Assembly (NCBI RefSeq): GCF_000093085.1
Contig: NC_014219.1
Coordinates: forward strand, 2,968,384-3,032,383
DNA: 64,000 nucleotides
Source of the DNA: [Bacillus] selenitireducens MLS10
GTDB lineage: Bacteria > Bacillota > Bacilli > Bacillales > Salisediminibacteriaceae
Direction: 5' to 3'
The notes under the pieces were generated by a model. It had not been told where the DNA came from. It searched no databases and saw only the letters and a program-made list of their open reading frames with translations. Made by a program: the position numbers and the translations under genes. Of this stretch, positions 52,448 through 62,018 are shown piece after piece (the stretch's first letter is position 1; each line of letters begins with the position of its first letter).

Positions 52448-53089
52448 TCAGCGTTTTTTCGGTTTGTATACCGGCCGCTTCAGTGAAAAGATCTTTCCCT
52501 GTTTGATATACCGGTTCCCGCCAAGTCTGCCGATCACCTTCGCTTTTTTCGGCTTCACCACAATCCCTGTCTCTGATTCGCCTTTACCCGCGACTTTCTC
52601 GTCGAGGACATACTGAACGATTCGGCCGAAGATCACATCAGTCGCCGATTCGCCCTCTTCAAACACCAGATGCTTCTCAAGGACGCATTCGATCCGGACC
52701 GGCGCATCTTTCAGTGACGGCACGGATACAAACCGGCTCGGCTCCGGATTCAGTTTGAATCGGGTCACTTCGCTCTCCTCCGGCGGGAGGGCCATCGCAG
52801 ACCGGTTTACTTTCTTCACATTGGATTCCGTCACCATATGCACTACAAATTCACCCTGCTCGAGAATGTTTCGTGCCGTGTCTTTTTGCACCCCGTTCTT
52901 CCGTCCGATGGACACCATCAGAATGGGCGGCTCGGCGGATACGACATTGAAATAGCTGAACGGGGCTGCATTCAGCACGCCTTCTTTCGATACGCTAGTC
53001 ACGTATGCGATGGGTCTTGGAATGACTGCCGAAGTCAAGAACTTATAGTTTTCCGCTTTTCCCCATTCCTTCGGATCAATATGGATCAT
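52448..53089 (-). CDS. Flavin reductase family protein (FMN split barrel)
   Basis: The 213-residue protein matches the flavoredoxin/NTA-reductase-like barrel: VIPRPIAYVTSVSKEGVLNAAPFSYFNVVSAEPPILMVSIGRKNG binds FMN. It ends GRLGGNRYIKQGKIFSLKRP. The substrate is unknown. Its ATG overlaps the stop of the esterase gene by 4 bases, so the two are coupled and probably act together, perhaps in detoxification as with the mhq genes. Confidence 0.88.
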   Translation of the reverse strand: MIHIDPKEWGKAENYKFLTSAVIPRPIAYVTSVSKEGVLNAAPFSYFNVVSAEPPILMVSIGRKNGVQKDTARNILEQGEFVVHMVTESNVKKVNRSAMALPPEESEVTRFKLNPEPSRFVSVPSLKDAPVRIECVLEKHLVFEEGESATDVIFGRIVQYVLDEKVAGKGESETGIVVKPKKAKVIGRLGGNRYIKQGKIFSLKRPVYKPKKR

Positions 53090-53709
53090 GACGGATCAGC
53101 TCCGGACACCTGTTTTTCATACCAGATCTTCGCTTTGTCAATCTCCGCCCGGGTGAGCTGGTGGCCCTGCTGGTCCCAGAACAGCTCCACGTCCGCCCCT
53201 TGTGCATCGAGGTGTTTTTTCAGCTCTTCCGTCTCTTCCGGCGGACAGATCGGATCATTGGATCCGGCGCCGATAAACACCGGGAGCCCCTTCATGTCCG
53301 GCAGCTCAAGGCCCCGTCTCGGTACCATCGGATGAAGCAGCACAGCACCTTTTAACGGTTTGTCATAATGATAAAGGAGGCTTGCGGCAATGTTCGCACC
53401 GTTCGAATAGCCCACCGCCATCACTTTGTTGCGGTCAAACTTGTATTTTTGACTGGCTTCGTCAATAAAGTCCGCCAGTTCCTTCGTTCGGAAAATAAGA
53501 TCCTCTTCATCAAATACTCCTTCACGGAGGCGGCGGAAGAACCGGTTCATCCCGTTTTCATCCACGTTCCCCCGCACGCTGAGGACATTTGCCTGCGGAT
53601 CGATCATGTCGGCCAAAGGCAGAAGGTCGTTTTCGTCTCCCCCTGTTCCGTGTAAAAGCAGCAATGTCTCCTGGTCTGACCCGTTTCCCTGTTTATAAAT
53701 ATGATGCAT
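53086..53709 (-). CDS. Alpha/beta hydrolase (carboxylesterase/MhqD-like)
   Basis: The 207-residue protein has HGTGGDENDLLPLADMI, the nucleophile Ser in AVGYSNGANIAASLL, the acid in GAGSNDPICP and the His in QQGHQLTRAEI. It resembles phospholipase/carboxylesterase-family proteins such as MhqD, which act in quinone resistance. It is coupled to the flavin reductase gene. GGTGAATAAGC precedes the ATG. Confidence 0.88.
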   Translation of the reverse strand: MHHIYKQGNGSDQETLLLLHGTGGDENDLLPLADMIDPQANVLSVRGNVDENGMNRFFRRLREGVFDEEDLIFRTKELADFIDEASQKYKFDRNKVMAVGYSNGANIAASLLYHYDKPLKGAVLLHPMVPRRGLELPDMKGLPVFIGAGSNDPICPPEETEELKKHLDAQGADVELFWDQQGHQLTRAEIDKAKIWYEKQVSGADPS

Positions 53710-53860
53710 GCTTATTCACCCTTTCCAATCTGTCAATTCCTTTTCAAGTACCCGCATCTGTGCGACTCTTAAACCTGAATGACAGTTCCCTGTGGCATAA
53801 GCGGCTGTGACACGGTACACTGTAAGGTGGACAGATCTTAACGGAACAGGAGAATCTACG

Positions 53861-55636
53861 ATGCTTACTGCAGCCAAGGAAAAACTACACAGTCATTTTG
53901 GATACGGTGAATTCAGGACCGGCCAGGAAGAGATCATGAGCTATCTTTTTCAGGGACAGTCCACGCTTGGCATCATGCCGACAGGCGGGGGGAAATCCGT
54001 CTGTTATCAGATTCCTTCCCTGATACTTGACGGAGTCACGATCGTCATTTCACCCCTGATTTCGCTGATGAAAGATCAGGTCGATGAACTGAGTGCCCTT
54101 GGCATCTCAGCGACATTCATCAACTCATCGCTCTCTTATGAAGAAGTGCGCAGCCGGTTCCAGGGGATCCGTCAAGGGACGTACCAGCTCGTCTATATCG
54201 CTCCTGAGCGCCTTGAATCCCCGGGGTTCAACGCCATGTTTGAACAGCTCCCCGTCTCGCTCATAGCCGTAGACGAGGCACATTGCCTCTCTCAATGGGG
54301 GCATGACTTCCGCCCGAGCTATCTGAGGATTCCGGAGCTGATCGGACGTCTCTTTGAACCGCCGCCGGTGCTTGCATTAACCGCGACGGCAACGCCTGAG
54401 GTGGCCGACGGCATCGTGTCGATCCTCGGTATTCCCGCAAGTAACCGGGTTCAGACCGGTTTTGCCCGGGAGAACCTCGCCTTTCATGTGGCCAAAGGGG
54501 AAGACAATACCCGCTACATAAAAGACTACCTCCTTCGAAACCCCCATGCTTCCGGCATCATTTATGCGGCAACCCGTAAAGAGGTTGAGCGGATCTATGC
54601 GCGGCTCTTAAAGCAAAACATCAAGGTTGGCCGCTACCACGGGGGCATGACGCAGGATGACCGGAGATCGATTCAGGAAGCCTTTGTTTATGACGAGCTT
54701 CAGGTCATGGTCGCAACGAATGCCTTTGGCATGGGGATCAACAAATCCAACGTCCGCTTCGTCATTCATGCGCAGATGCCAAGAAACATCGAAAGCTATT
54801 ATCAGGAAGCCGGACGTGCGGGGCGTGACGGGGAACCCGGAGAATGCATTCTGTTATTCGATGCACAGGATATCCGCATCCAGCAGTTCCTGATTGACCA
54901 GTCAGATCTTGACGACCAGCGGAAGAAGCAGGAATTCCAAAAACTGCAGGCAATGATCAACTACTGCCATACGGAAGGATGCCTCCAGGAATACATTCTC
55001 CACTATTTTGGGGACAGGCATACAACTCCATGCGGCAAGTGCTCGGAATGTGCCGATGACCGCTCCATTGCAGATGTAACAAGGGACGCACAAATGGTGC
55101 TTTCCTGCATTCACCGCATGGGCGAAAGGTTTGGCAAGACGATGGTCGCTCAGGTGCTTGTCGGCAGCCGGAACAAGAAGCTCCTCGAGATGAAGTTCCA
55201 TAAGCTTTCCACTTACGGACTGATGAAAGAGAAATCCCAAAAAGACGTCACCCAGTTCATTGACTACCTCGTCGCTTCCCAGGTCCTCGTCCTCGATGGC
55301 GGCGGCTACCCGGTCCTGAAGCTGACTGAACAATGTCTGCCGATCCTGAAAGGCAAGGTCAAGGTATACCGAAAAGAAACGAAACAGCCGAAGGAACTCA
55401 CCAAAGAAGATCCGCTCTTCATCCAGCTCCGGGAACTCCGTTCAAAACTGGCCAAAGAGCACGATGTCGCTCCTTACATGGTCTTCTCCGACCGCACGTT
55501 AAATGAAATGGCAGAGAGACAGCCCGTTACCGAATCGGCTATGCTCCAAATCAAAGGGGTCGGGGAGTCGAAACTCGATTCATACGGCAGGCCGTTTATG
55601 AAACTGATCACGCAGTACCGCCTCGACAACGATTAA
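53861..55636 (+). CDS. recQ: ATP-dependent DNA helicase RecQ
   Basis: The 591-residue protein has [36 protein letters not shown] (Walker A), [23 protein letters not shown], and [19 protein letters not shown] with motif [15 protein letters not shown] zinc-binding RQC region follows ([16 protein letters not shown]...CGKCSEC), and an HRDC domain closes the C-terminus. It is complete. The ATG at 53861 has AGGAGA about 8 bases upstream. Confidence 0.95.
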   Translation: MLTAAKEKLHSHFGYGEFRTGQEEIMSYLFQGQSTLGIMPTGGGKSVCYQIPSLILDGVTIVISPLISLMKDQVDELSALGISATFINSSLSYEEVRSRFQGIRQGTYQLVYIAPERLESPGFNAMFEQLPVSLIAVDEAHCLSQWGHDFRPSYLRIPELIGRLFEPPPVLALTATATPEVADGIVSILGIPASNRVQTGFARENLAFHVAKGEDNTRYIKDYLLRNPHASGIIYAATRKEVERIYARLLKQNIKVGRYHGGMTQDDRRSIQEAFVYDELQVMVATNAFGMGINKSNVRFVIHAQMPRNIESYYQEAGRAGRDGEPGECILLFDAQDIRIQQFLIDQSDLDDQRKKQEFQKLQAMINYCHTEGCLQEYILHYFGDRHTTPCGKCSECADDRSIADVTRDAQMVLSCIHRMGERFGKTMVAQVLVGSRNKKLLEMKFHKLSTYGLMKEKSQKDVTQFIDYLVASQVLVLDGGGYPVLKLTEQCLPILKGKVKVYRKETKQPKELTKEDPLFIQLRELRSKLAKEHDVAPYMVFSDRTLNEMAERQPVTESAMLQIKGVGESKLDSYGRPFMKLITQYRLDND

Positions 55637-55656
55637 CAGAACAGGAGGGCTATCAG

Positions 55657-55989
55657 ATGGCCGTATTTGATGATTTTTTGAAGCTTGATATTCGCGCAGG
55701 AACCGTCCGGGAAGCCGAACCATTACCAAAAGCAAAGGTACCGGCGATCCGGATGACCATTGATTTCGGGGAAGAGATCGGGATGAAGCAGTCCAGTGCA
55801 CAGGTGACAAAGCGCTATGAACCGGCTGAACTGATCGGAAAACAGGTGATGGCAGTGGTCAATTTCCCGCCCCGTAAGATTGCCGGGTTCTCATCAGAAG
55901 TCCTCGTTCTCGGAGCTGTCCCCGGTGACGGCGACGTGGTTCTTCTGAATGCCGACGAACCGGTTCCGAACGGCACGAAAATCGGCTGA
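55657..55989 (+). CDS. csaA: CsaA, tRNA-binding-domain chaperone-like protein
   Basis: The 110-residue protein opens DFLKLDIRAGTVREAEPLPKAKVPAIRMTIDFG and contains SSAQVTKRYEPAELIGKQVMAVVNFPPRKIAG, close to B. subtilis CsaA, a dimeric OB-fold export chaperone. GGAGGG precedes the ATG. The gene follows recQ by 20 bases and is probably transcribed with it. Confidence 0.92.
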   Translation: MAVFDDFLKLDIRAGTVREAEPLPKAKVPAIRMTIDFGEEIGMKQSSAQVTKRYEPAELIGKQVMAVVNFPPRKIAGFSSEVLVLGAVPGDGDVVLLNADEPVPNGTKIG

Positions 55990-55994
55990 ACCGA

Positions 55995-56037
55995 AAAACA
56001 GGCACGATCCCGTTTGAACGGTGATCGTGCCTGTTTT
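55995..56037. terminator. Terminator between csaA and the dicarboxylate carrier gene
   Basis: AAAACAGGCACGATC pairs with GATCGTGCCTGTTTT (15 bp); T runs occur on both strands. Confidence 0.92.
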
Positions 56038-56069
56038 CTTTTACATGGTGTATCAAATCGGACACCGGA

Positions 56070-57392
56070 TCAGAGCAGAAGGAATGCCAGAGCATACCCG
56101 ACTGCGACGGCCACAAATGTGGCAACGAGACCCGGGAGCATAAAGCTGTGGTTAAAGACAAATTTACCGATCTTCGTCGTACCTGTCCGGTCAAACCCGA
56201 TGGCTGCGATAATCGGACCGTAGTTCGGCATGAAGAAATACCCGTTCACTGCCGGGAACATGGCGATCATGAAGGCCGGGTTGATTCCGAGAGTCAAACC
56301 GAGCGGCATCAGCGCACCCACCGTCGCGGCCTGGGAATTCAGGAAGATCGACATGATGAAGAGTGCAAAGGCAAAGATCCATGGTGCCGTTTGAACCATC
56401 CCCTGAACAGCCGGCTCAATGATATCCATATTTGCCTGGAAGAACGAATCCCCCATCCAGGCAATCCCGAAGATGGCAACAACGGCGACGATTCCGGCGC
56501 GGAATACGCTGCCTGTGGCGACTTTCGCCGCATCCACTTTACATATGAGCAGAATCAGAGCGGCAACGGTGAGCATGACGATCTGAATCGTGTGCGGCAT
56601 GGACAGAACTGTCACGTCTTCTCCTGTTCCAAAGGACGGACGAAGCTGATCAAAGGTTCCGAGCAGAACGATTAAAACCGCAGCAACGAGGAAGAGCCAT
56701 ACGGAAAAGACTGAACGATTGGTCACGTCAGACTGATCCCGGGCAACTCTCGCCGGCTCAAGTCCCTCTTTCAGGCGTTTCAGGTATTCCGGATCTTCTT
56801 CAAGCTCCGGTCCGCGGTTCTTCACGACAAACGCGGCTGTCATGATCCCGATAAAGGTTGATGGCACGGTGATCATGAGGATGTTCATGAGCGTGAAGTC
56901 AAAGCCTGCGATCATGGCAAGCAGGGCCACCGTCGCAGCAGAAATCGGACTCGCCACAATCGCCTGCTGGGACGCGATAACCGCAACGGACAATGGCCGC
57001 TCCGGCCGGACTTTCGATTCCTGTGCCACTTCGGAAATAACCGGCAGAAGCGTGTAAGCCACGTGACCGGTACCTGCGAAGAACGTAAACAGATACGTTG
57101 TGATCGGTGCCATGAATGTGATCCTGGACGGATTCTTCCGGAGGATTTTCTCTGCGAGATTGACGAGGACGTTCATCCCCCCGGCTGCCTGAAGCGTACC
57201 GGCTGCCGTCACAACGGCCACGATCATCAGCATGACATCGATTGGCGGTGCAGTCGGTTCGAGATTGAAGACAAACGTCAGGATCGCAAGCCCTGCGCCC
57301 CCCATGATCCCGAGGCCGATCCCGCCGATTCTTGCCCCGATCAGGATGGCAAGAAGTACAATCATAAACTGTAAAATAAACAATGCATTCAC
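56070..57392 (-). CDS. Anaerobic C4-dicarboxylate transporter (Dcu family)
   Basis: The 440-residue protein has about 11 hydrophobic segments with the Dcu pattern: IGARIGGIGLGIMGGAGLAILTF near the start, APITTYLFTFFAGTGHVAYTLLPVI, and NSQAATVGALMPLGLTLGINP. Dcu carriers exchange fumarate for succinate in anaerobic respiration or take up aspartate. AAGGTGA precedes the ATG. A TGTGA-N6-TCACA palindrome lies 63 bases upstream, which would make it Fnr-dependent. Confidence 0.9.
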   Translation of the reverse strand: MNALFILQFMIVLLAILIGARIGGIGLGIMGGAGLAILTFVFNLEPTAPPIDVMLMIVAVVTAAGTLQAAGGMNVLVNLAEKILRKNPSRITFMAPITTYLFTFFAGTGHVAYTLLPVISEVAQESKVRPERPLSVAVIASQQAIVASPISAATVALLAMIAGFDFTLMNILMITVPSTFIGIMTAAFVVKNRGPELEEDPEYLKRLKEGLEPARVARDQSDVTNRSVFSVWLFLVAAVLIVLLGTFDQLRPSFGTGEDVTVLSMPHTIQIVMLTVAALILLICKVDAAKVATGSVFRAGIVAVVAIFGIAWMGDSFFQANMDIIEPAVQGMVQTAPWIFAFALFIMSIFLNSQAATVGALMPLGLTLGINPAFMIAMFPAVNGYFFMPNYGPIIAAIGFDRTGTTKIGKFVFNHSFMLPGLVATFVAVAVGYALAFLLL

Positions 57393-57454
57393 CTTCTCTG
57401 TATGTATTTGATACTACCTATGATAAGCTTCGCTCAGATGTCTGAACACCCCAA

Positions 57455-57470
57455 TGTGAAACAATTCACA
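57455..57470 (-). promoter_or_regulatory. Fnr/Crp-type site upstream of the dicarboxylate carrier
   Basis: TGTGAAACAATTCACA fits TGTGA-N6-TCACA, the site type used by B. subtilis Fnr. It lies upstream of the Dcu gene start, at a distance that allows activation. TATCAT (57419-57424, reverse strand) may be the -10. Confidence 0.6.
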
Positions 57471-57870
57471 TAATGTTCTTTTTTGATGATCCGATGGCTG
57501 ATCTCTGCCATTCATCTTTCACATCACTGCAAGTGAAGTGTCATCTGATGAGCTGACGAAAATGAGTGTAGCAAATTCCGGCAACATGTTCGAATCATCA
57601 CAGCATCCGTTTGTCACGCTGAGAACCCATCTCCCTCTCTCTGAAGGCACTGGATACGCCTTACGCATGGATGATCTTTTTTTCTGCCGAATCATCGCTT
57701 CCACGATCCCGTTAACACTTTCAAGACAGCAATTCAAAGCGTGTATGGTTCAGTAAACATTTTTAACATTGTCAAAAAAGTGTTTTCTTTATGCTTAGCA
57801 GGGTATATAATGATTTGGATCCATGAATATTGTACGATCTTAAACCATTTATCTGTAAGGGGATATGTTC
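57471..57870. other. Gene-free leader of the chemoreceptor gene
   Basis: Short opposite frames here lack ribosome sites and family features. I see no clear sigma-D type promoter; AT-rich sequence with GTATATAATG near 57801 may be a -10 element. Nothing else could be supported. Confidence 0.4.
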
Positions 57871-59424
57871 ATGCAAGAACGAAAGAATTTCATTATGCTC
57901 GTCTTCAGTCTGATTGTTGTACTCCTAACCTGGCTCGTGCACTACCTGCACCGCGGAGCTGGCTGGCTTGATACGTATCTGCTTGCCTCACAGCTTCATG
58001 CCGGAACACCCGCTCATCTGATCCCGGTCCTGAACGTGCTTTTCTTTATACCGATTATCCTGCTTATTGTGAGCGGTGTTCTCTTTTGGAGAAACAGAAC
58101 TCAGGCGCAGTTGCCCCTGTTGTTGACACTGACCCTCACGTTCGCAAGCATCTCGATGATTGCCGGCGGAGACGGGATGGTGGAATACCATTTCTCCATT
58201 TTTATGGTCCTCGCTTCCCTTGCCTACTTTGAAAGGATCAAGCTGATTTTAATCAGTGCTGCTTTGTTTGCCGTTCAGCACATCGGGGGCTATTTCACCG
58301 TACCGGAACTCATTTGTGGAACGGATACGTATCCATTTACACTTCTGATGGTCCATGTCGTGTTCGTCGTCCTCACCGTCGCCGTCATTATCGTTCAGAT
58401 CATTGCCCGCCAGCGATTCCTGCTTAAAGTCGAACAATCCGACGAGGAGCACGCAAGGGTAATTGAAAACCTGCTTCAAAACATCTCTTCGACTTCGGAA
58501 ACCGTCTTGGCAAATGTGCAAAATCTCGATTCAGGTGCACAGGAAGCCTCCGAATCCTCAAAGCAGATTGCCTATGCGTTGAATGATATGGTTGAAGGCG
58601 CGAACCGGCAGCTTGAAAAAGCAACAGGCAGTGCCGAAGATATGACAGCGATTGCTTCCGATGTCCGGCAGATCATTGAACAGGCCGAACGCTCTGTTTC
58701 CGTCTCTGAATCTACCTCAACCCTTGCAAACGAAGGACAGGCAAGCATGGAATCCACAGCAACGGTCATGCAGGAGCTCTCCGGTGCAGTCAGTCAGATG
58801 GACGAAGCATCCACAAGACTTGAATCACGCTCATCTGAGATTACGAAGACGCTCGATCTGATCACGGATATTGCCGAACAGACGAATCTCCTCGCCTTAA
58901 ACGCAGCCATCGAGGCCGCCAGGGCCGGTGAATCCGGCAAAGGCTTTGCCGTTGTGGCGGACGAAGTGAGAAAACTCGCCGATCAGTCCCGTCAGTATGC
59001 GGCGAGAATTGCCGGCGTCGTCGACGGGCTCATCAAAGATGCGAAGGACCTCCGTGACGTGATGGAGACCGGTAAACAGCAAAGCGCCCACGGACTCCAA
59101 CAGGTTCAGGAGACCGAAGACCGCTTCAAAACCATCGTCGCTGAAATCGAAAAAGTTGCCGCCGATACGAAAACCTCCTATCAGCTCGCGGAATCCACCG
59201 GTGAACGAATGGCAGGAATTACAGCCGTTCTTGATGAGATCAACAGCATCGCCGAATCGAACCGCTCAGGAATCGAGACGATTTCCGGCACTTCCGAAGA
59301 ACAGCTCTCCATTATTACCGCCTTTACGGACAGCACGGCCGCAGTATCAGAAGAAATGCACGACCTCATGTCCCAGATCGAGGATATGAAGCGGGATATG
59401 CAGCAGTCAGACAAACCGTCCTGA
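57871..59424 (+). CDS. Methyl-accepting chemotaxis protein with all-membrane sensor
   Basis: The 517-residue protein has six hydrophobic segments in residues 8-190 and no large outer domain. Membrane segments contain [18 protein letters not shown] and [11 protein letters not shown], a His-containing pattern seen in other bacterial sensor membrane domains. Methyl-accepting domain follows from 200 to 500, with the conserved hairpin [38 protein letters not shown] that binds CheA/CheW. AAGGGG is 8 bases before the ATG at 57871. What it senses is unknown. Confidence 0.88.
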   Translation: MQERKNFIMLVFSLIVVLLTWLVHYLHRGAGWLDTYLLASQLHAGTPAHLIPVLNVLFFIPIILLIVSGVLFWRNRTQAQLPLLLTLTLTFASISMIAGGDGMVEYHFSIFMVLASLAYFERIKLILISAALFAVQHIGGYFTVPELICGTDTYPFTLLMVHVVFVVLTVAVIIVQIIARQRFLLKVEQSDEEHARVIENLLQNISSTSETVLANVQNLDSGAQEASESSKQIAYALNDMVEGANRQLEKATGSAEDMTAIASDVRQIIEQAERSVSVSESTSTLANEGQASMESTATVMQELSGAVSQMDEASTRLESRSSEITKTLDLITDIAEQTNLLALNAAIEAARAGESGKGFAVVADEVRKLADQSRQYAARIAGVVDGLIKDAKDLRDVMETGKQQSAHGLQQVQETEDRFKTIVAEIEKVAADTKTSYQLAESTGERMAGITAVLDEINSIAESNRSGIETISGTSEEQLSIITAFTDSTAAVSEEMHDLMSQIEDMKRDMQQSDKPS

Positions 59425-59441
59425 AACCATTCCCCTGTGTA

Positions 59442-59503
59442 AAAAACGTGCCGCATCCTTGCCATCAGCTGATGGATCAATCGGATGCGGCACGTTTTTC
59501 GTT
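59442..59503. terminator. Terminator after the chemoreceptor gene
   Basis: AAAAACGTGCCGCATCC pairs with GGATGCGGCACGTTTTT (17 bp) around a 24-base loop that has its own small hairpin. Confidence 0.85.
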
Positions 59504-59525
59504 TTTCTCATTCGGGCACTCTTGT

Positions 59526-61862
59526 TCACTTTTTTGTAAATAGATTCTCCGCTTTCGACGGGGGCATCGGTTTTGCAAAATAAAACCCCTGAATATACGT
59601 GCAGCCAAGTTCCTTTAAAAACGCTGCCTGTTCAGCCGTTTCAACCCCTTCGGCAACGGTCTGGATCCGGAGGGTTTCGGCCATGCTGATGACGGCTTCT
59701 GTAATCATCTCCGCTTTCGGATCTTTTCCTAGCCTTGAAATAAACGTCCGATCGATCTTCAAGGTCGTGATCGGAAACTGCGTGAAATAGGCAAGGGAAG
59801 AATAGCCGGTTCCAAAGTCATCGATGGCGATACTGACGCCGAGTCCCTTAAGAGCCGCCATCTTTTCAATTTTATCGTCTCCAAGACTCATGGCCGTTGT
59901 TTCCGTGATTTCGAGCTGAATCCACTTTGGATCAAGACCCGAGTCTTCGATGGCCTTTTTGACACTGCGGATGAAGTTCGGCTGCTCAAACTGAATCACC
60001 GAAATATTGATGGAGATAAACATTGGCTTAAAGCCCTGATCCTGCCAGAGGCGGTTTTGTCTCAGTCCTTCTTTCAGCACCCATTCACCGATTTCCACGA
60101 TTTGTCCTGAGCGCTCGGCAATTTCAATCATCTTCACAGGGGACACCGATCCATACTCGGGATGGGTCCAGCGAATGAGCGCTTCATTGCCATAAACTTC
60201 TCCGTTCCCTACATCGACGATCGGCTGATAATAAAGCTCCAGCTCTCCGCGTTCAAGGGCATAGTTCAATTCGTTTTCAAGGCGCTGATCTTCTTCAATG
60301 ACACGGGTCATGGCTTTGGCATAAAACCGGTAGCGGTTTCCGCCTTCACGCTTTGCCTGCAGTTTTGCCATATTCGCCTGAGCAAGGCATTCATCCGCCG
60401 TCCCATAGATCTCCTTCGTAATCACGGCTCCAATGGACATCTTCAGATTCCAGCCGTGCTCGGAATCAGCGAGGTTGGTCATGGCATTTTGCCAGATCGT
60501 CCGGATGCGCCGTTCAATATTGTCCGTCGTATTGGCATGCATCACAAGGATAAACTCATCACCGAAGTAACGGCCGACCATCTCACCTTCTTGCATGTAC
60601 ATCGTAAGACGGTCCGCAAATTTCCTCAAAATCTCATTTCCCGCCTGATAGCCTCTGAGGCTGTTGAACCGCTTGAAGTCATCGATGGAAATGAGGGCAA
60701 TTGCCGTGTATCCTTCTTTTTGGGTGAGTTTCTTCACCCGAAACGGCAGTTCAATCAAAAAACCGTTGAAATTATATAATTTGGTGAGCGGGTCATAGTA
60801 CGTCAAATTCCGGATCTTTTCATGCATGGCATTAAAGCTTCTTGCCGCCTCCCCGATTTCATTCTTCACTGATTCATCCGCTCTGACTTCCGAGTTCCCT
60901 TGTTCCGCTTCATCAAACAAATCTTTGAGGCGAACGATCGGACGTGCCATCTTATTTGAGAAGTACAGAGAAAACAGCACGACAAGGCCAATCACCATGC
61001 CGAGGGTTGCCGTAATGGTCGATTGAATGCCCTGAACCTCACCGAGCACCTCCTCTTTGTCGATGGAAAACATCAGATGCCACTCCGTTGAAGCTTCTTC
61101 AACAGCCTGATGAAAGGTAAAGACGTCATTGCCCTCATGATCCTCGTGTTCTATCCAATCAAGATCCCCGTCTATGAGAGCCTGAAACCGGTTTTCCCGA
61201 TCGGGATATAACGCATCCAGACTCATCTGATCCTGTACGGCAACCTCAGGGTGAATAATCACGTCCCCGCTGTTATGCAGGATCCAGGAAAACCCCGTTT
61301 CCCCGAGCTCAACGGATTCCACAATGTCCGTCAGAAAGTAAATTTCCGTCACCACATTCACGAGTCCCGTAATGTCTCCTGCATCATTACGAATCTCATG
61401 AGAGACGATCATGATCGGCACATCCGGATCGGCATACGGACTGATAAACGGCTGACTGACCCAATACGGTTCCCGTTCAAGGATAATCTTCTCATACTGT
61501 TCCTGATCGGAGATGTCAATGGTATCCCCATTCGATGTCCAGGCGATCCCGTCGGTATCCGCAACGGTCATGTTCCGGTGTTTTTCCTGAAGGACGACGG
61601 TCGGCAAAAATGCCTGAATCTCGGAAAGGTCTCCGGACTGAATCACGTTGGACTGACTGATCATCCGGACCGTGTCAATGAGTGCCGTCAATTCGGCATC
61701 GATCGTGTCCGATCGGCTTTCCACTATATCCTCGTACTGATGCATCAGGTGATCCGGCACCCGGTTCAGCTGGTTTTGCACAATCAGCCCGAGAACAACC
61801 GCTAAAAAAAGGACGGCAAGCATCGGATAAATCATCAACTGAGCCTTGATGGATTTAAACAT
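59526..61862 (-). CDS. dCache-HAMP-GGDEF-EAL cyclic-di-GMP protein
   Basis: The 778-residue protein has a membrane segment, an outer double-Cache-like domain (residues 35-275), a second membrane segment, a HAMP domain (to about 345), then GGDEF (350-515) and EAL (525-775) domains. The GGDEF signature is RYFGDEF, with the first Gly changed to Phe, so cyclase activity is doubtful. The EAL domain keeps EALIRW, ETTAM and DDFGTGYSSL, so phosphodiesterase activity is likely. It should link an outside signal to cyclic-di-GMP breakdown. Confidence 0.88.
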   Translation of the reverse strand: MFKSIKAQLMIYPMLAVLFLAVVLGLIVQNQLNRVPDHLMHQYEDIVESRSDTIDAELTALIDTVRMISQSNVIQSGDLSEIQAFLPTVVLQEKHRNMTVADTDGIAWTSNGDTIDISDQEQYEKIILEREPYWVSQPFISPYADPDVPIMIVSHEIRNDAGDITGLVNVVTEIYFLTDIVESVELGETGFSWILHNSGDVIIHPEVAVQDQMSLDALYPDRENRFQALIDGDLDWIEHEDHEGNDVFTFHQAVEEASTEWHLMFSIDKEEVLGEVQGIQSTITATLGMVIGLVVLFSLYFSNKMARPIVRLKDLFDEAEQGNSEVRADESVKNEIGEAARSFNAMHEKIRNLTYYDPLTKLYNFNGFLIELPFRVKKLTQKEGYTAIALISIDDFKRFNSLRGYQAGNEILRKFADRLTMYMQEGEMVGRYFGDEFILVMHANTTDNIERRIRTIWQNAMTNLADSEHGWNLKMSIGAVITKEIYGTADECLAQANMAKLQAKREGGNRYRFYAKAMTRVIEEDQRLENELNYALERGELELYYQPIVDVGNGEVYGNEALIRWTHPEYGSVSPVKMIEIAERSGQIVEIGEWVLKEGLRQNRLWQDQGFKPMFISINISVIQFEQPNFIRSVKKAIEDSGLDPKWIQLEITETTAMSLGDDKIEKMAALKGLGVSIAIDDFGTGYSSLAYFTQFPITTLKIDRTFISRLGKDPKAEMITEAVISMAETLRIQTVAEGVETAEQAAFLKELGCTYIQGFYFAKPMPPSKAENLFTKK

Positions 61863-62018
61863 TGCCTGCGTCCCCCTTTTTATCCCGTGTATGGTGCTGC
61901 CTCATTCTCCAAGAGTCAATCATCCCCCGAGACTGAGTAAAATGTACGATTCACCATTTAATCATACACGAAATCTGATTCGGTTGTCATGTTTTTGTCG
62001 TGATTCCTGTCAATCTGG

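Noticed and set aside
57519-57756. Two overlapping opposite ORFs of 72 codons upstream of the chemoreceptor gene
   Set aside because: They shadow each other, have no ribosome site, and show no protein-like pattern.
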